Assembly (NCBI RefSeq): GCF_014202425.1
Contig: NZ_JACHGT010000002.1
Span: forward strand, 520,999-584,998
Source: Phytomonospora endophytica
GTDB lineage: Bacteria > Actinomycetota > Actinomycetes > Mycobacteriales > Micromonosporaceae
Length of the DNA stretch: 64,000 bases
Direction: 5' to 3'
Position 1 is the stretch's first letter, and each line of letters begins with the position of its first letter. Below are positions 18,094 to 26,949 of the stretch, piece after piece. Under the pieces are notes generated by a model. That model had not been told where the DNA came from and searched no databases. It was given only the letters and a program-made list of their open reading frames with translations. A program made the translations under genes and the position numbers.

Positions 18094-18295
18094 TTTCCGC
18101 GCCTCCCAAGGACGGGCGGGCGTCCGGCGACGCCCGCGGAATCGAAGCTACTCGATCGCTTGGGAGTGTGGAACCCCTCGGCCCGACAAGATCACTGTGG
18201 ACGGTGGGGACGTGGGGCGGGCGGGGGCGTGCGGCCGCGTACTCAAGGGCTCACGTCCCGCCGCGAGAGTGAGCCCACTTCGCGGTTCACCGACG

Positions 18296-18366
18296 CCGGG
18301 AACCCGGCACCGGCGGCGAGCCGAGCCCTATCCCATGCCCGGCGGGCGGCTTCGTTCGCACCGCCC
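18296..18366 (-). repeat. Solitary 71-bp repeat core B
   Basis: A single diverged copy of the core found in clusters A, C and D, on the minus strand. It begins 7 nt beyond the stop of the DUF4272 gene and reads in the same direction as that gene. Only about 60 bp of satellite-like sequence (GAGCCCACTTCGCGG) adjoins it. Confidence 0.85.
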
Positions 18367-18373
18367 ACATCGG

Positions 18374-19054
18374 CTAAGCCGACAAGTCGACCTGATCCCA
18401 AGCGGGGAAGGGCACCTGGTTGCGGCCCCGGACGACCAGCGCCCATTCCAGTGCCCAGCGCCGGTGCCATACGGCGGCGGGGTCGAGTGGGCCGGGTGTG
18501 GGGAGGCCGCGGCGGGCGGCGTCCTGGTACATCCAGTCGAGGCAGTAGTACATGTCGAGGAGGGACGCGACTTCCCAGGCGTCGGGCCGTGCGGTGATGG
18601 TCCGGGCTCGCCATGTCCCGAAGGGTTCGCCGGTTCGCAGGTCGGGGAACAGCGCCGCCAGGCCGTCGGCGCAGGCTTCCTGGGGGTCGAGGTGCTCGAC
18701 GAGTCCGAGCAGCCACGCGAGTCCGTACAGGGCGTCGAGCTGTTGGGCGTACCGTCGGGGGTCCCCCACGCCGCTGCCGATGAAGGCCCACTCGTCGCGG
18801 GTCATCTCCTCAAGGACGTGCGCGTCGAGCATCCATCGCATCGCGTTCTGCGGGGGCATGTCCATCACCCGGGCCTGCAGGACGTTGAGGATCGCCGCGC
18901 GTGCTTCGATCTCACCGACCGACCGCAGCGTCACATCCTCGTCGGGCTGCCAGATCAGCGGGAAGCGGTCGGCGTTCATTGGCACGCCCAGACGCTGAAA
19001 ATCGCCGCACGTACGGGACCGGATCTGCCGAGGATCCACCGTCATCGCTGTCAT
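18374..19054 (-). CDS. DUF4272 domain protein
   Basis: 226 residues from the ATG at 19054; an ATG at 19045 and further upstream codons are in frame, and no strong ribosome site decides between them. Conserved features are RSRTCGDFQRLGVPMN near the start, the helix EIEARAAILNVLQARV, the Trp-rich block EWAFIG ... LYGLAWLLGL, and the C-terminal WHRRWALEWAL. These match DUF4272, a widespread family of unknown function. It stands alone, with the solitary repeat core directly after its stop. Confidence 0.78.
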   Translation of the reverse strand: MTAMTVDPRQIRSRTCGDFQRLGVPMNADRFPLIWQPDEDVTLRSVGEIEARAAILNVLQARVMDMPPQNAMRWMLDAHVLEEMTRDEWAFIGSGVGDPRRYAQQLDALYGLAWLLGLVEHLDPQEACADGLAALFPDLRTGEPFGTWRARTITARPDAWEVASLLDMYYCLDWMYQDAARRGLPTPGPLDPAAVWHRRWALEWALVVRGRNQVPFPAWDQVDLSA

Positions 19055-19332
19055 GAGCCACTCGTTCAACACTCGTCGTGCCAGGATGGCGCACATCATC
19101 ACGCGCCCAGGGGTGGCGCGCGACACACGTGGCGCTCTAAGCGGGAACATTAGGGGTTCACGGGCTGATCTACAAGGGTGACAAGTCGGGGCCAATGGCC
19201 GCGAAGGGTCGTTTACTCGACACGTCCTGACGCCGAAACGGCGCTGCACCGGGCAGAAATTAACGCGATGGCAATGGGGACCAAGGCCTGAACACGAGGA
19301 CTTTCGTCCTCATGTCCGGGTCTGCCGTACGG

Positions 19333-20610
19333 CTAGGCGATCCTATCGATCAACATGGTCCGTCCCGGCGTGTCGCCGCCGACGTCCACCGCGCCTTCCA
19401 GAACCTGCCTCGCGGCCCCGAACCGGGCCGTCTCACCGGCGTCGGCGTGCAGGCGCAGGATCGGCTCCCCGGCCCGCACGGTCTCTCCCACGGTCCGCAG
19501 GATCTCGACGCCGGCACCGGCCGACACCGCGTCCTCCTTGCGTGCCCGGCCGGCGCCGAGGCGCCACGCGGCGACACCAACGGCGTAGGCGTCCATGCGC
19601 GTCACGACACCGTCGGCTTCGGCGAGCACGTCGTCGGTCTCGGCCGCGACGGGGAGTTCGGCGTCGGGGTCGCCGCCCTGGGCTTCGACCATCGCGCGCC
19701 AGGCGTCCATGGCGCGGCCGTCGCTCAGGGCCTTCGCGGGATCGGCGTCGACACCGGCGAGTGCCAGCATCTCCCGGGCGAGCGCGACGGTCAGTTCGAC
19801 GACGTCGGCGGGTCCGCCTCCGGCGAGGACCTCGACGGACTCGCGGACTTCGAGGGCGTTGCCGGCGGTGCGGCCGAGGGGGGTCGACATGTCGGTGAGC
19901 AGCGCGACGGTCCGCACGCCGTGCGCGGCGCCGAGGCGGACCATCGTCTCAGCGAGTTCGCGCGCGGGCGCGAGTTCCTTCATGAAGGCGCCGGAGCCGA
20001 CTTTGACGTCGAGGACGAGGGCGTCGGTGCCTTCGGCGATCTTCTTGCTCATGATGGAGGAGGCGATCAGCGGGATCGACTCGACCGTTCCGGTGACGTC
20101 GCGCAGGGCGTAGAGGCGGCGGTCGGCGGGGGCGAGCGATTCGCTGGCCGCGCACACGACGGCGCCGACCCGGCGCATCTGGTCGATGAACTCCTCATTG
20201 GACAGCGCGGTCCGGAAGCCGGGGATGGTCTCCAGCTTGTCGAGGGTTCCGCCGGTGTGGCCGAGCCCGCGGCCGGACAGCTGCGGCACGGCGACGCCGT
20301 GGGCGGCGACGAGCGGCGCGAGCGGGAGGGTGATCTTGTCGCCGACGCCGCCCGTGGAGTGCTTGTCGACGGTGGGCATGCCGACACCCGACAGGTCGAG
20401 GCGTTCGCCGGAGGCGATCATGGCCTGGGTCCAGCGGGCGATCTCGGGGTCGGTGGCGCCGTTGAGGAAGATGGCCATGGCCAGGGCCGACATCTGCTCG
20501 TCGGCGACGACGCCGCGCGTGTAGGCGTCGATGACCCAGTCGATCTGGTCGTCGCTGAGGACGCCCCTGTCGCGTTTGGTGCGGATGATCTCGACCGCGC
20601 TGAAGCTCAC
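19333..20610 (-). CDS. deoA: Thymidine phosphorylase
   Basis: The GTG at 20610 overlaps the cytidine deaminase stop as GTGA and follows AGGGAGA; this gives 425 residues. The pyrimidine-phosphorylase signature is in GRGLGHTGGTLDKLE, with phosphate-binding KHSTGGVGDK and active-site SIMSKKIAEG. The enzyme cleaves thymidine or deoxyuridine to base and deoxyribose-1-phosphate in the cytosol. Coupled translation with cdd makes a two-gene pyrimidine salvage operon downstream of the nucleoside importer. Confidence 0.95.
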   Translation of the reverse strand: MSFSAVEIIRTKRDRGVLSDDQIDWVIDAYTRGVVADEQMSALAMAIFLNGATDPEIARWTQAMIASGERLDLSGVGMPTVDKHSTGGVGDKITLPLAPLVAAHGVAVPQLSGRGLGHTGGTLDKLETIPGFRTALSNEEFIDQMRRVGAVVCAASESLAPADRRLYALRDVTGTVESIPLIASSIMSKKIAEGTDALVLDVKVGSGAFMKELAPARELAETMVRLGAAHGVRTVALLTDMSTPLGRTAGNALEVRESVEVLAGGGPADVVELTVALAREMLALAGVDADPAKALSDGRAMDAWRAMVEAQGGDPDAELPVAAETDDVLAEADGVVTRMDAYAVGVAAWRLGAGRARKEDAVSAGAGVEILRTVGETVRAGEPILRLHADAGETARFGAARQVLEGAVDVGGDTPGRTMLIDRIA

Positions 20611-21017
20611 GACGTCTCCCTGGTGAGGTGGTCGGGGCCGAAGGCGCCCGGTAGTAGGTCGATGACGCGGACGGGGCCGTCGGCCGAGTCCACGAGGCAT
20701 TCGGGGCCGCCGTGCTCGTAGAGGAGCTGGCGGCAGCGTCCGCAGGGGGTGAGGGGGTCGCCGCCGCCGTCGACGCAGGCCATGGCGATCAGGCGGCCGC
20801 CGCCGGTGTTGTGGACGGCGGAGACGAGACCGCATTCGGCGCAGAGCGTCAGGCCGTAGGAGGCGTTCTCGACGTTGCAGCCGGACACGACACGCGCGGT
20901 GCCGTCGTCGGCGACGACGAGCCCGGCGGCGCCCACGGGGTACTTCGAGTAGGGCGCGTAGGCGCGGCGCATCGCGGCGACGGCCTCGGTGCGCAGGTGG
21001 TTCCAGTCGATGTCCAC
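20607..21017 (-). CDS. cdd: Cytidine deaminase
   Basis: 136 residues, typical of the small tetrameric form. The zinc site is visible as CAECGLVSAV and PCGRCRQLLYE, and NVENASYG binds substrate. It deaminates cytidine and deoxycytidine to uridine and deoxyuridine, feeding the overlapping thymidine phosphorylase. It is separated from the ABC permease by a strong hairpin (21100-21136), so it probably has its own promoter in the 82-bp gap or depends on read-through. Confidence 0.95.
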   Translation of the reverse strand: MDIDWNHLRTEAVAAMRRAYAPYSKYPVGAAGLVVADDGTARVVSGCNVENASYGLTLCAECGLVSAVHNTGGGRLIAMACVDGGGDPLTPCGRCRQLLYEHGGPECLVDSADGPVRVIDLLPGAFGPDHLTRETS

Positions 21018-21099
21018 GGCATACCTCCAGACATGATGCTCGCCCGCGGGGAGCGGGTGCGGGCCGGAACGGGGTGGAAAGGTGACGTGGCTTGCACAC

Positions 21100-21136
21100 G
21101 CGAACGGCGCGGACCCGGGAGGTCCGCGCCGTTCGC
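21100..21136. terminator. Terminator after the nucleoside ABC operon
   Basis: A 16-bp perfect stem (21100-21115 with 21121-21136), GC-rich with a 5-nt loop, sits 6 nt beyond the last permease stop on the minus strand. Confidence 0.85.
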
Positions 21137-21141
21137 CCGAG

Positions 21142-22422
21142 CTAGGACTTGACGTAGGGCACCCCGTCCGCCGCGGGTGCCCTCACCTTCCCGACGAGCC
21201 CGGCCACCGCGAAGATCGTCACGATGTAGGGCAGCATCGACAGGAACTGCGAGGGGATCGGCGAACCGCCTGGCATCGAGCTCAGGAAGATCTGCAGCTG
21301 GTCGGTGAACCCGAACAGCAGCGCCCCGAGCAGTGCGCCGATGGGGTTCCAGCGTCCGACGATGAGCACGGCGAGGGCGATGAAGCCCTTGCCGACGGTC
21401 ATGTTCTTGTTGAACGCGATCGCCGAGCCGATGGTGAAGAACGCGCCGCCGACACCGGCGATGAGGCCGCCCATGAGCACGTTGCGGAACCGCACCCAGT
21501 TGACGCGCACGCCGACGGAGTCGGCCGCCGCGGGGTGCTCGCCGACCGCGCGGGTCCGCAGCCCGAAGGGCGTGTGGAACAGCGCGACGTAGACGATCAC
21601 GACGAGGGCGATGGCGAAGTACGTGAAGATGTTCTGGTCGAACAGCGCGGGCCCGATGACGGGGATCTTCGACAGCAGCGGGATCGTCCACTCGCCGAGT
21701 TTCGGCGGGGCGTTGTACTTCTCGGCGGCCTGCTGCATGATCCGCTCGTACAGGAAGCCGGTGAGGCCGAGTGCGAGCAGGTTCAGCACGACGCCGAGGA
21801 CCACCTGGTCGACCAGGTAGCGGATCGCCAGCACCGCGAGGAACAGCCCGATGAGGCAGCCGGCGAGCGCGCCGGCGATGAGCCCGGCCCAGGCGCTGGC
21901 GGTGAGCGTCCCGATGAGCGCGCCGGTGAAGGCGCCGACGAGGAACTGGCCCTCGATGGCGACGTTGATGACACCGGAGCGTTCACAGAGGACACCGCAG
22001 AGGGCGCCCAGGATGAGCGGGAGCGCCAGGAACAGCGCGCCCTGCATGGTCGCGGTGACGGGCAGGAACACGCCCGGCTTGGCGATGGAGAAGCACACGA
22101 ACGCGAGCGTGAACCCGACGAGCGCGACGCCGGTGCCCCAGCCGAACAGGTTCCGTCCGGCGGGCGAGATCAGCGTGGCGCCGGCCAGGACGCACAGCGC
22201 GGCCAGGACGAACACGGTCGCGGCGGCGGGGAGCTTGACCTCGATGTCGGAGCCGGTCCAGAAGATCTTGAACACGGCGTCGGCGCCGTCGTCGACGCGC
22301 GTGCCGAGCCAGGCCGCGACGAGCCCGAGGACGACGTAGGCGATGCCGGCCTTGGAGGAGCGGGTCCAGAAGCCGTGCACGGCCTTCGACTCGGCGACCT
22401 CAGCGGTAGCGAGAGTGGTCAT
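21142..22422 (-). CDS. Nucleoside ABC transporter permease, second subunit
   Basis: 426 residues, multi-spanning. Segments such as ALCGVLCERSGVINVAIEGQFLVGAF and GRWNPIGALLGALLFGF are hallmarks of the COG1079 permease that partners COG4603 in BMP-dependent nucleoside importers. A 40-residue polar N-terminus precedes TM1. It is separated from the upstream permease by 4 nt. It forms the membrane channel with that protein and the ATPase, taking up nucleosides delivered by the BMP lipoproteins. Confidence 0.9.
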   Translation of the reverse strand: MTTLATAEVAESKAVHGFWTRSSKAGIAYVVLGLVAAWLGTRVDDGADAVFKIFWTGSDIEVKLPAAATVFVLAALCVLAGATLISPAGRNLFGWGTGVALVGFTLAFVCFSIAKPGVFLPVTATMQGALFLALPLILGALCGVLCERSGVINVAIEGQFLVGAFTGALIGTLTASAWAGLIAGALAGCLIGLFLAVLAIRYLVDQVVLGVVLNLLALGLTGFLYERIMQQAAEKYNAPPKLGEWTIPLLSKIPVIGPALFDQNIFTYFAIALVVIVYVALFHTPFGLRTRAVGEHPAAADSVGVRVNWVRFRNVLMGGLIAGVGGAFFTIGSAIAFNKNMTVGKGFIALAVLIVGRWNPIGALLGALLFGFTDQLQIFLSSMPGGSPIPSQFLSMLPYIVTIFAVAGLVGKVRAPAADGVPYVKS

Positions 22423-22426
22423 CGGT

Positions 22427-23908
22427 TCACCATCCCTTCGCCATGGTGAGGTCCATGCCCGCGCCCCGGGAGGTGCGCAGCCGGAAGATGGCCTTCACCA
22501 GCGCCGGGGCGGCGATGAAGATGACGATGAGCGCCTGGAGCACGGTCACCATGTCGACGGGGATGTCGGCGACGGTCTGCATCTGGACGCCGCCGGCCTG
22601 CATGGCCCCGAACAGCAGGCCGGACAGGACCACGCCGACGGGCTTCGCGCGGCCCAGGAGGGCCACGGTGATGCCGTCGAAGCCGACGTTGCCGACCACG
22701 GCCGGGGTGAGGGCGTGGGAGGTGCTCGACAGCATGATCACGGCGCCGCCGAGTCCGGCGAGCGCACCGGCGAGACCCATGGCCGTCGCGTAGGTGTTGG
22801 GGACGCCCATCCCGGCCGTGCGGGCCGCGTCGGGGTTCGCGCCGACGGTCCGCATCCGGAAACCGAGCGTGGAGCGGGTCAGCAGCCAGCCGACCACGCC
22901 CGCGGCGGCGACGGCGAACAGCACGCCCCAGTTGGCGCGCAGGTTCGCGTCGAGGAACAGGTTCGGCAGCCACGAGGTGTTGTCGACCGACTTGCTGATC
23001 GCGTCGGTGCGCTCCTCGGAGTGCACGAACTCCGTCGAGATCACCCACAGCAGGCCGTAGGCGGCGACGTAGTTGAGCATGATCGACGTGATGACCTCGT
23101 GGGCGCCGGTGCGGGCCTTGAGGATGCCGGGGATCGCGCCCCACAGCCCGCCGGCGAGCGCGCCGCCCGCCAGGGTGACGACGAGGTGGATCCCGAGGGG
23201 CAGGTCGAGGCCGAAGCCGACGACGGCGGCGCCGACGGCACCGGCGATCGCCTGGCCCTGGGCGCCGATGTTGAACAGGCCCGCGCGGAACGCCAGCGCC
23301 ACGGCCAGACCGGTGAAGATCAGCGGAGCGGCGTTGGTGAGCGTGTTCGAGATGGGCCGCAGGACCGGTCCCCACTCCGATTCGCCGTTGAGGGCGAGGG
23401 AGAGCTGCTCGAAGTTGATGATCGCGCCCTGGAAGAGGGCGCTGTAGGCGTCGGCGACGGCCGTCCAGCTGGCGCTGAGGGCGTCTCCGGGGCGGGAGAA
23501 GAAGTAGGTGTACATGCCGCGGATCTCTTCATCGGAGACGATGATGAGGATCCCGCCGATGATCATCGCCAGGATCAGCGAGTACACGGTCACCATCACC
23601 GCGTTGGCGGTGACGAGGTAGCGCAGGAAACGGACCGGCCACGAGTGCGGCTTCTCCAGCGGGGGCGCCTCGACCTTGACGGTCTGGTCGGGCTGCGGGG
23701 CCACGCCCGCGGCGGCGGCCTCCAGGAGGGCCTCACGTTCGGCGGTCACCTCGCCCCGCTCGGTCTCCGGTTCGGCGTCCGGTGAGGACACGGCCGGTTC
23801 GGCGTGGGCGGCGTGCTCGCCGCCTTCGCCGCGGCGGTCCGGTGCGCCGTCCCCGGTCGTCTCGGGCGACTCGCCCTCACCGGGCGGTTCCACGGGCGGC
23901 TTGGTCAC
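22427..23908 (-). CDS. Nucleoside ABC transporter permease, first subunit, with long N-terminal tail
   Basis: 493 residues. The first 90 are acidic, Pro/Glu-rich and disordered, an extension absent from most short homologues. The remainder is the COG4603-type permease: FNIGAQGQAIAGAVGAAVVG, then the coupling-loop region EVITSIMLNYVAAYGLLW. The start overlaps the ATPase stop by 4 nt (ATGA). The cytoplasmic tail may be regulatory, but nothing in the sequence says how. Confidence 0.9.
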   Translation of the reverse strand: MTKPPVEPPGEGESPETTGDGAPDRRGEGGEHAAHAEPAVSSPDAEPETERGEVTAEREALLEAAAAGVAPQPDQTVKVEAPPLEKPHSWPVRFLRYLVTANAVMVTVYSLILAMIIGGILIIVSDEEIRGMYTYFFSRPGDALSASWTAVADAYSALFQGAIINFEQLSLALNGESEWGPVLRPISNTLTNAAPLIFTGLAVALAFRAGLFNIGAQGQAIAGAVGAAVVGFGLDLPLGIHLVVTLAGGALAGGLWGAIPGILKARTGAHEVITSIMLNYVAAYGLLWVISTEFVHSEERTDAISKSVDNTSWLPNLFLDANLRANWGVLFAVAAAGVVGWLLTRSTLGFRMRTVGANPDAARTAGMGVPNTYATAMGLAGALAGLGGAVIMLSSTSHALTPAVVGNVGFDGITVALLGRAKPVGVVLSGLLFGAMQAGGVQMQTVADIPVDMVTVLQALIVIFIAAPALVKAIFRLRTSRGAGMDLTMAKGW

Positions 23909-25440
23909 GCTCCCGGCTCCTCACTGGGGGAAGTCTCGCTGTCCTCGGTGACGCCCGCCATGAGGCGGCCGATCTTCTCGCGCGGGGTGTCGGGTCCGAC
24001 GGTCGCCAGGATCTTGCCGCGGTACATGACCGCGACCCGGTCCGACAGGGCCAGGACCTCGTCGAGCTCGCTGGAGATGAGCAGGACCCCGGTCCCGGTG
24101 TCGCGCTCGGCGATGATCCGCTTGTGGATGAACTCGATGGAGCCGACGTCCACACCGCGCGTGGGCTGGGCCGCGACGAGCAGGTTCAGTTTGCGCGACA
24201 TCTCCCGCGCGACGATGACCTTCTGCTGGTTGCCGCCCGACAGGCTCCCCACGGGGGCCCGCGACGACAGGGTCCGCACGTCGTACTCCTCGACGCGCTC
24301 GTCGGCGGTCTTGGCGATCACGTCGGGGTTGATGGTCAGCGAGTTGCCGAACGGGGCCCGGTTGTACTGGTTGAGCACCAGGTTCTCGGCGATCGAGAAG
24401 GACTTCACCAGGCCGTCGGCGCTGCGGTCCTCGGGCACGTAGCCGACACCGCTCTCGATGACCTTCGAGGTCTTCGAGTTGGAGATGTCGACGCCGTTGA
24501 CGCGGATCGTGCCGGTCACCGCCGGGCGCAGCGCCATGATCGCCTCGGCGAGTTCGGTCTGCCCGTTGCCCTGGACGCCGGCGATGCCGAGGATCTCCCC
24601 GGCGCGCAGTTCCAGGTCGAGGCCGTCGACGGCGTGCTGACCGCGTTCGTCGGTCACGGTGAGGCCGGAGATGCTCAGGACCTCCTCGCCGGGGACGGCG
24701 GGGTCCTTGTCGACGGTGAGGCTGACCTCGCGGCCGACCATCATCGCGGCGAGTTCGTCCTCCGACGCGCTCGGCGCGGCCGTGCCGACGATCGTCCCGC
24801 GGCGGACCACGGTGATCTTGTCGGCGATGGCCTTGACCTCTTTGAGCTTGTGGGTGATGAACACGATGGACTTGCCGTCGTCGCGCAGCGTCCGCATGAC
24901 CTCCAGGAGGTCCTCGATCTCGCCGGGGGTGAGCACCGCCGTCGGCTCGTCGAGGATGAGCAGGTCGCAGTCGCTGGTCAGCGCCTTGATGATCTCGACG
25001 CGCTGCTGGACGCCGACGGGGATGTCCTCGACGACGGCGTCGGGGTTCACGTCGAGGCCGTAGCGCTCGGAAAGCTCCCGCACCTCCCGCCGGGCGGCGC
25101 GCCGGTCCAGGAAGGCCAGGCCGGTGGTCTTCTCACGGCCCAGCATGATGTTCTCGGCGACGGTGAAGACCGGGACGAGCATGAAGTGCTGGTGCACCAT
25201 GCCGATGCCGGCGCGCAGGGCGTCGCGGGGGCTGCCGAAGGTGCGCGGCACGTCGTCGATGAGGATCTCGCCCTCGTCGGGCGTCAGCAGCCCGTACAGG
25301 ACGTTCATGAGCGTGCTCTTGCCGGCGCCGTTCTCGCCGAGCAGCGCGTGGATCTCGCCCGGCTCGACGATCAGGTCGATGTGGTCGTTGGCGACAAGCG
25401 CACCGAACTTCTTGGTGATGCCGCGCAGTTCGAGTCTCAG
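23905..25440 (-). CDS. Nucleoside ABC transporter ATPase (double cassette), probable CTG start
   Basis: About 511 residues with two ABC cassettes. The first has Walker A LLGENGAGKST and Walker B LLILDEPTAV. The second has a degenerate nucleotide loop GIAGVQGNGQTEL, signature SLSGGNQQKV and AAQPTRGVD, typical of COG3845 sugar/nucleoside ATPases. Homology normally begins at LRLELRGITKKFGALVAND. The only codon there is CTG at 25440, 7 nt downstream of GGAAGGGG (25448-25455). The in-frame GTGs at 25527 and 25515 fall inside the hairpin at 25499-25533. I therefore infer CTG initiation. Confidence 0.88.
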   Translation of the reverse strand: MRLELRGITKKFGALVANDHIDLIVEPGEIHALLGENGAGKSTLMNVLYGLLTPDEGEILIDDVPRTFGSPRDALRAGIGMVHQHFMLVPVFTVAENIMLGREKTTGLAFLDRRAARREVRELSERYGLDVNPDAVVEDIPVGVQQRVEIIKALTSDCDLLILDEPTAVLTPGEIEDLLEVMRTLRDDGKSIVFITHKLKEVKAIADKITVVRRGTIVGTAAPSASEDELAAMMVGREVSLTVDKDPAVPGEEVLSISGLTVTDERGQHAVDGLDLELRAGEILGIAGVQGNGQTELAEAIMALRPAVTGTIRVNGVDISNSKTSKVIESGVGYVPEDRSADGLVKSFSIAENLVLNQYNRAPFGNSLTINPDVIAKTADERVEEYDVRTLSSRAPVGSLSGGNQQKVIVAREMSRKLNLLVAAQPTRGVDVGSIEFIHKRIIAERDTGTGVLLISSELDEVLALSDRVAVMYRGKILATVGPDTPREKIGRLMAGVTEDSETSPSEEPGA

Positions 25441-25498
25441 GGGAAAGCCCCTTCCGTGTGCCGTCCGCCGTCGGTGCAGAACAGGAAGATAACCGCCG

Positions 25499-25533
25499 TA
25501 CCGGGTGCCGGTCACGAGGACCGACACCCGGTA
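25499..25533. terminator. Intra-operon hairpin between BMP lipoprotein and ATPase genes
   Basis: A 14-bp stem with one mismatch (25499-25512 with 25520-25533) has a 7-nt loop. It is placed 46 nt after the lipoprotein stop. It probably attenuates or stabilises message so that the binding protein exceeds the membrane subunits. Confidence 0.7.
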
Positions 25534-25579
25534 CGCATTGTAGGCGCGAAGTGACTACAGGTTCTTTGCTTGAGCCGTA

Positions 25580-26653
25580 CTACGCGGCGGCGGGCTGAAC
25601 CTTGGACTCGATCGCGACCTTGCCGTCGATGAGGTCCTGCTTCAGCTGGTCGAGCTCGCCCTGGAGCGTGGCGTCGACCATGGACGCCTTCTCCTGGAAC
25701 GCGGCGAGCGAGACGCCCTGGTTCTGGAGCGTGCCGACGTAGTGGCCGCCCTTGGTGCCGCCCTTGGCGGCGACGACGGCGTCGGTCACCGCGGCCGGGA
25801 TGTTCTTCTCGGCGGTGGAGAGGAAGACCGAGCAGTAGTCGGCGAGGCTCTTGCAGCCGTCGACGTCGACCCAGATCACGCTCAGCTTGTCGGGGTTCTC
25901 CTTGGCGACGTTCGCCGAGCCGACCCCGGTGCCACCGGCGACGGGGAAGATGATGTCGGCGCCCTGGGACACGAAGGTGTCGGTGAGGCTCTTGCCCTTC
26001 TGCTGGTCGATGAAGCTCTCCGCGAAGGAGCCCTCCTGCTTGGCCGGGTCCCAGCCGAGCACCTCGACCTTGGCGCTCTTGACCTTGTTGTAGTGGGCGA
26101 CGCCCTCGGCGAAACCGTCCATGAAGATCGTCACGGGGGCGATCTTGAGACCGCCGTAGGTGGCGACCTTGCCGGTCTTGGAGGTGGCGGCGGCGAGGTA
26201 GCCGGCCATGAAGGAGTTCTGCGCGGTGTTGAACTCCATGGAGTACACGTTCGGCAGGTCGAGCTTGGCGTCGACGATCGCGAACTGCTGGTTCGGGTTC
26301 GCCTCGGCGAGCTTCTTGGTCGCGTCGAACATCAGTCCGCCGACGGCGACGATGAGGTCGCAGCTGCCGTCCACGGCCGCCTGGAGGTTCGGCTCGTAGT
26401 CGGCTTCGGAGTTCGACTGGGTGTAGTCGACCTTGATGCTCGCGTCACGCGTCGACGCGTCCTGCATGCCCTGCCAGGCCGAGGTGTTGAACGACTTGTC
26501 GTCAACGCCGCCGAGGTCGGTGACCATGCAGCCCTTGAACTCGGAGCCGGACGAACCGGCGTTGTTCTCTTCGGGGGCCTTACCACACGCGGCGACGGTG
26601 AGCATCAGACCACCGCTGGCCAGCGCGACGATCAGCTTCATTGCAGGACGCAC
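25580..26653 (-). CDS. BMP-family nucleoside-binding lipoprotein 1
   Basis: The GTG at 26653 follows AAGGGAG; the internal ATG at 26641 has no ribosome site. It gives 357 residues. The signal peptide ends at lipobox LTVAAC, so the mature protein is a lipid-anchored solute-binding protein. CMVTDLGGVDDKSFN and VGGLMFDATKKLAEANP are BMP/PnrA-family motifs for the nucleoside-binding cleft. It lies directly upstream of the ABC ATPase and permeases and is paralogous to the protein at 26950-28008. Confidence 0.92.
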   Translation of the reverse strand: MRPAMKLIVALASGGLMLTVAACGKAPEENNAGSSGSEFKGCMVTDLGGVDDKSFNTSAWQGMQDASTRDASIKVDYTQSNSEADYEPNLQAAVDGSCDLIVAVGGLMFDATKKLAEANPNQQFAIVDAKLDLPNVYSMEFNTAQNSFMAGYLAAATSKTGKVATYGGLKIAPVTIFMDGFAEGVAHYNKVKSAKVEVLGWDPAKQEGSFAESFIDQQKGKSLTDTFVSQGADIIFPVAGGTGVGSANVAKENPDKLSVIWVDVDGCKSLADYCSVFLSTAEKNIPAAVTDAVVAAKGGTKGGHYVGTLQNQGVSLAAFQEKASMVDATLQGELDQLKQDLIDGKVAIESKVQPAAA

Positions 26654-26878
26654 CCTGCGTCTCCCTTCCCTGATGGCCACACGCGTCGCGGTGGTCCAAG
26701 GGCGGAAGCATAGTGGTGTTAAGCGACTGGGCACAGTGTTGAGTCCGATTCGTCGGCGAGTGGTTACCGAGGCGTAATCGAAGGCGCGGAACGGACCCCG
26801 TGCGCGGCCCGGGCGGCGACTCGCCGCGTCGTCGCGACGCTCGCGGACGAGACCGGTACGCGTCGTCGCGATCTCGTG

Positions 26879-26919
26879 CCCATGGCCGGCGGCGGACTCG
26901 GCCGCCCGCCGGCCATGGG
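26879..26919. terminator. Terminator between the tandem BMP genes
   Basis: A 14-bp perfect stem CCCATGGCCGGCGG/CCGCCGGCCATGGG with a 13-nt loop lies 31 nt downstream of the second lipoprotein stop on the minus strand. The remaining roughly 250 bp of this gap shows no further feature. Confidence 0.75.
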
Positions 26920-26949
26920 ATGGGACTCGTGCCGCCTCGGCGGCCGGCC

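Noticed and set aside
19333-21099. 588-residue frame suggesting a Cdd-DeoA fusion
   Set aside because: The upstream part is in a different frame from the genuine cytidine deaminase (20607-21017), and deoA has its own GTG at 20610 with a ribosome site.
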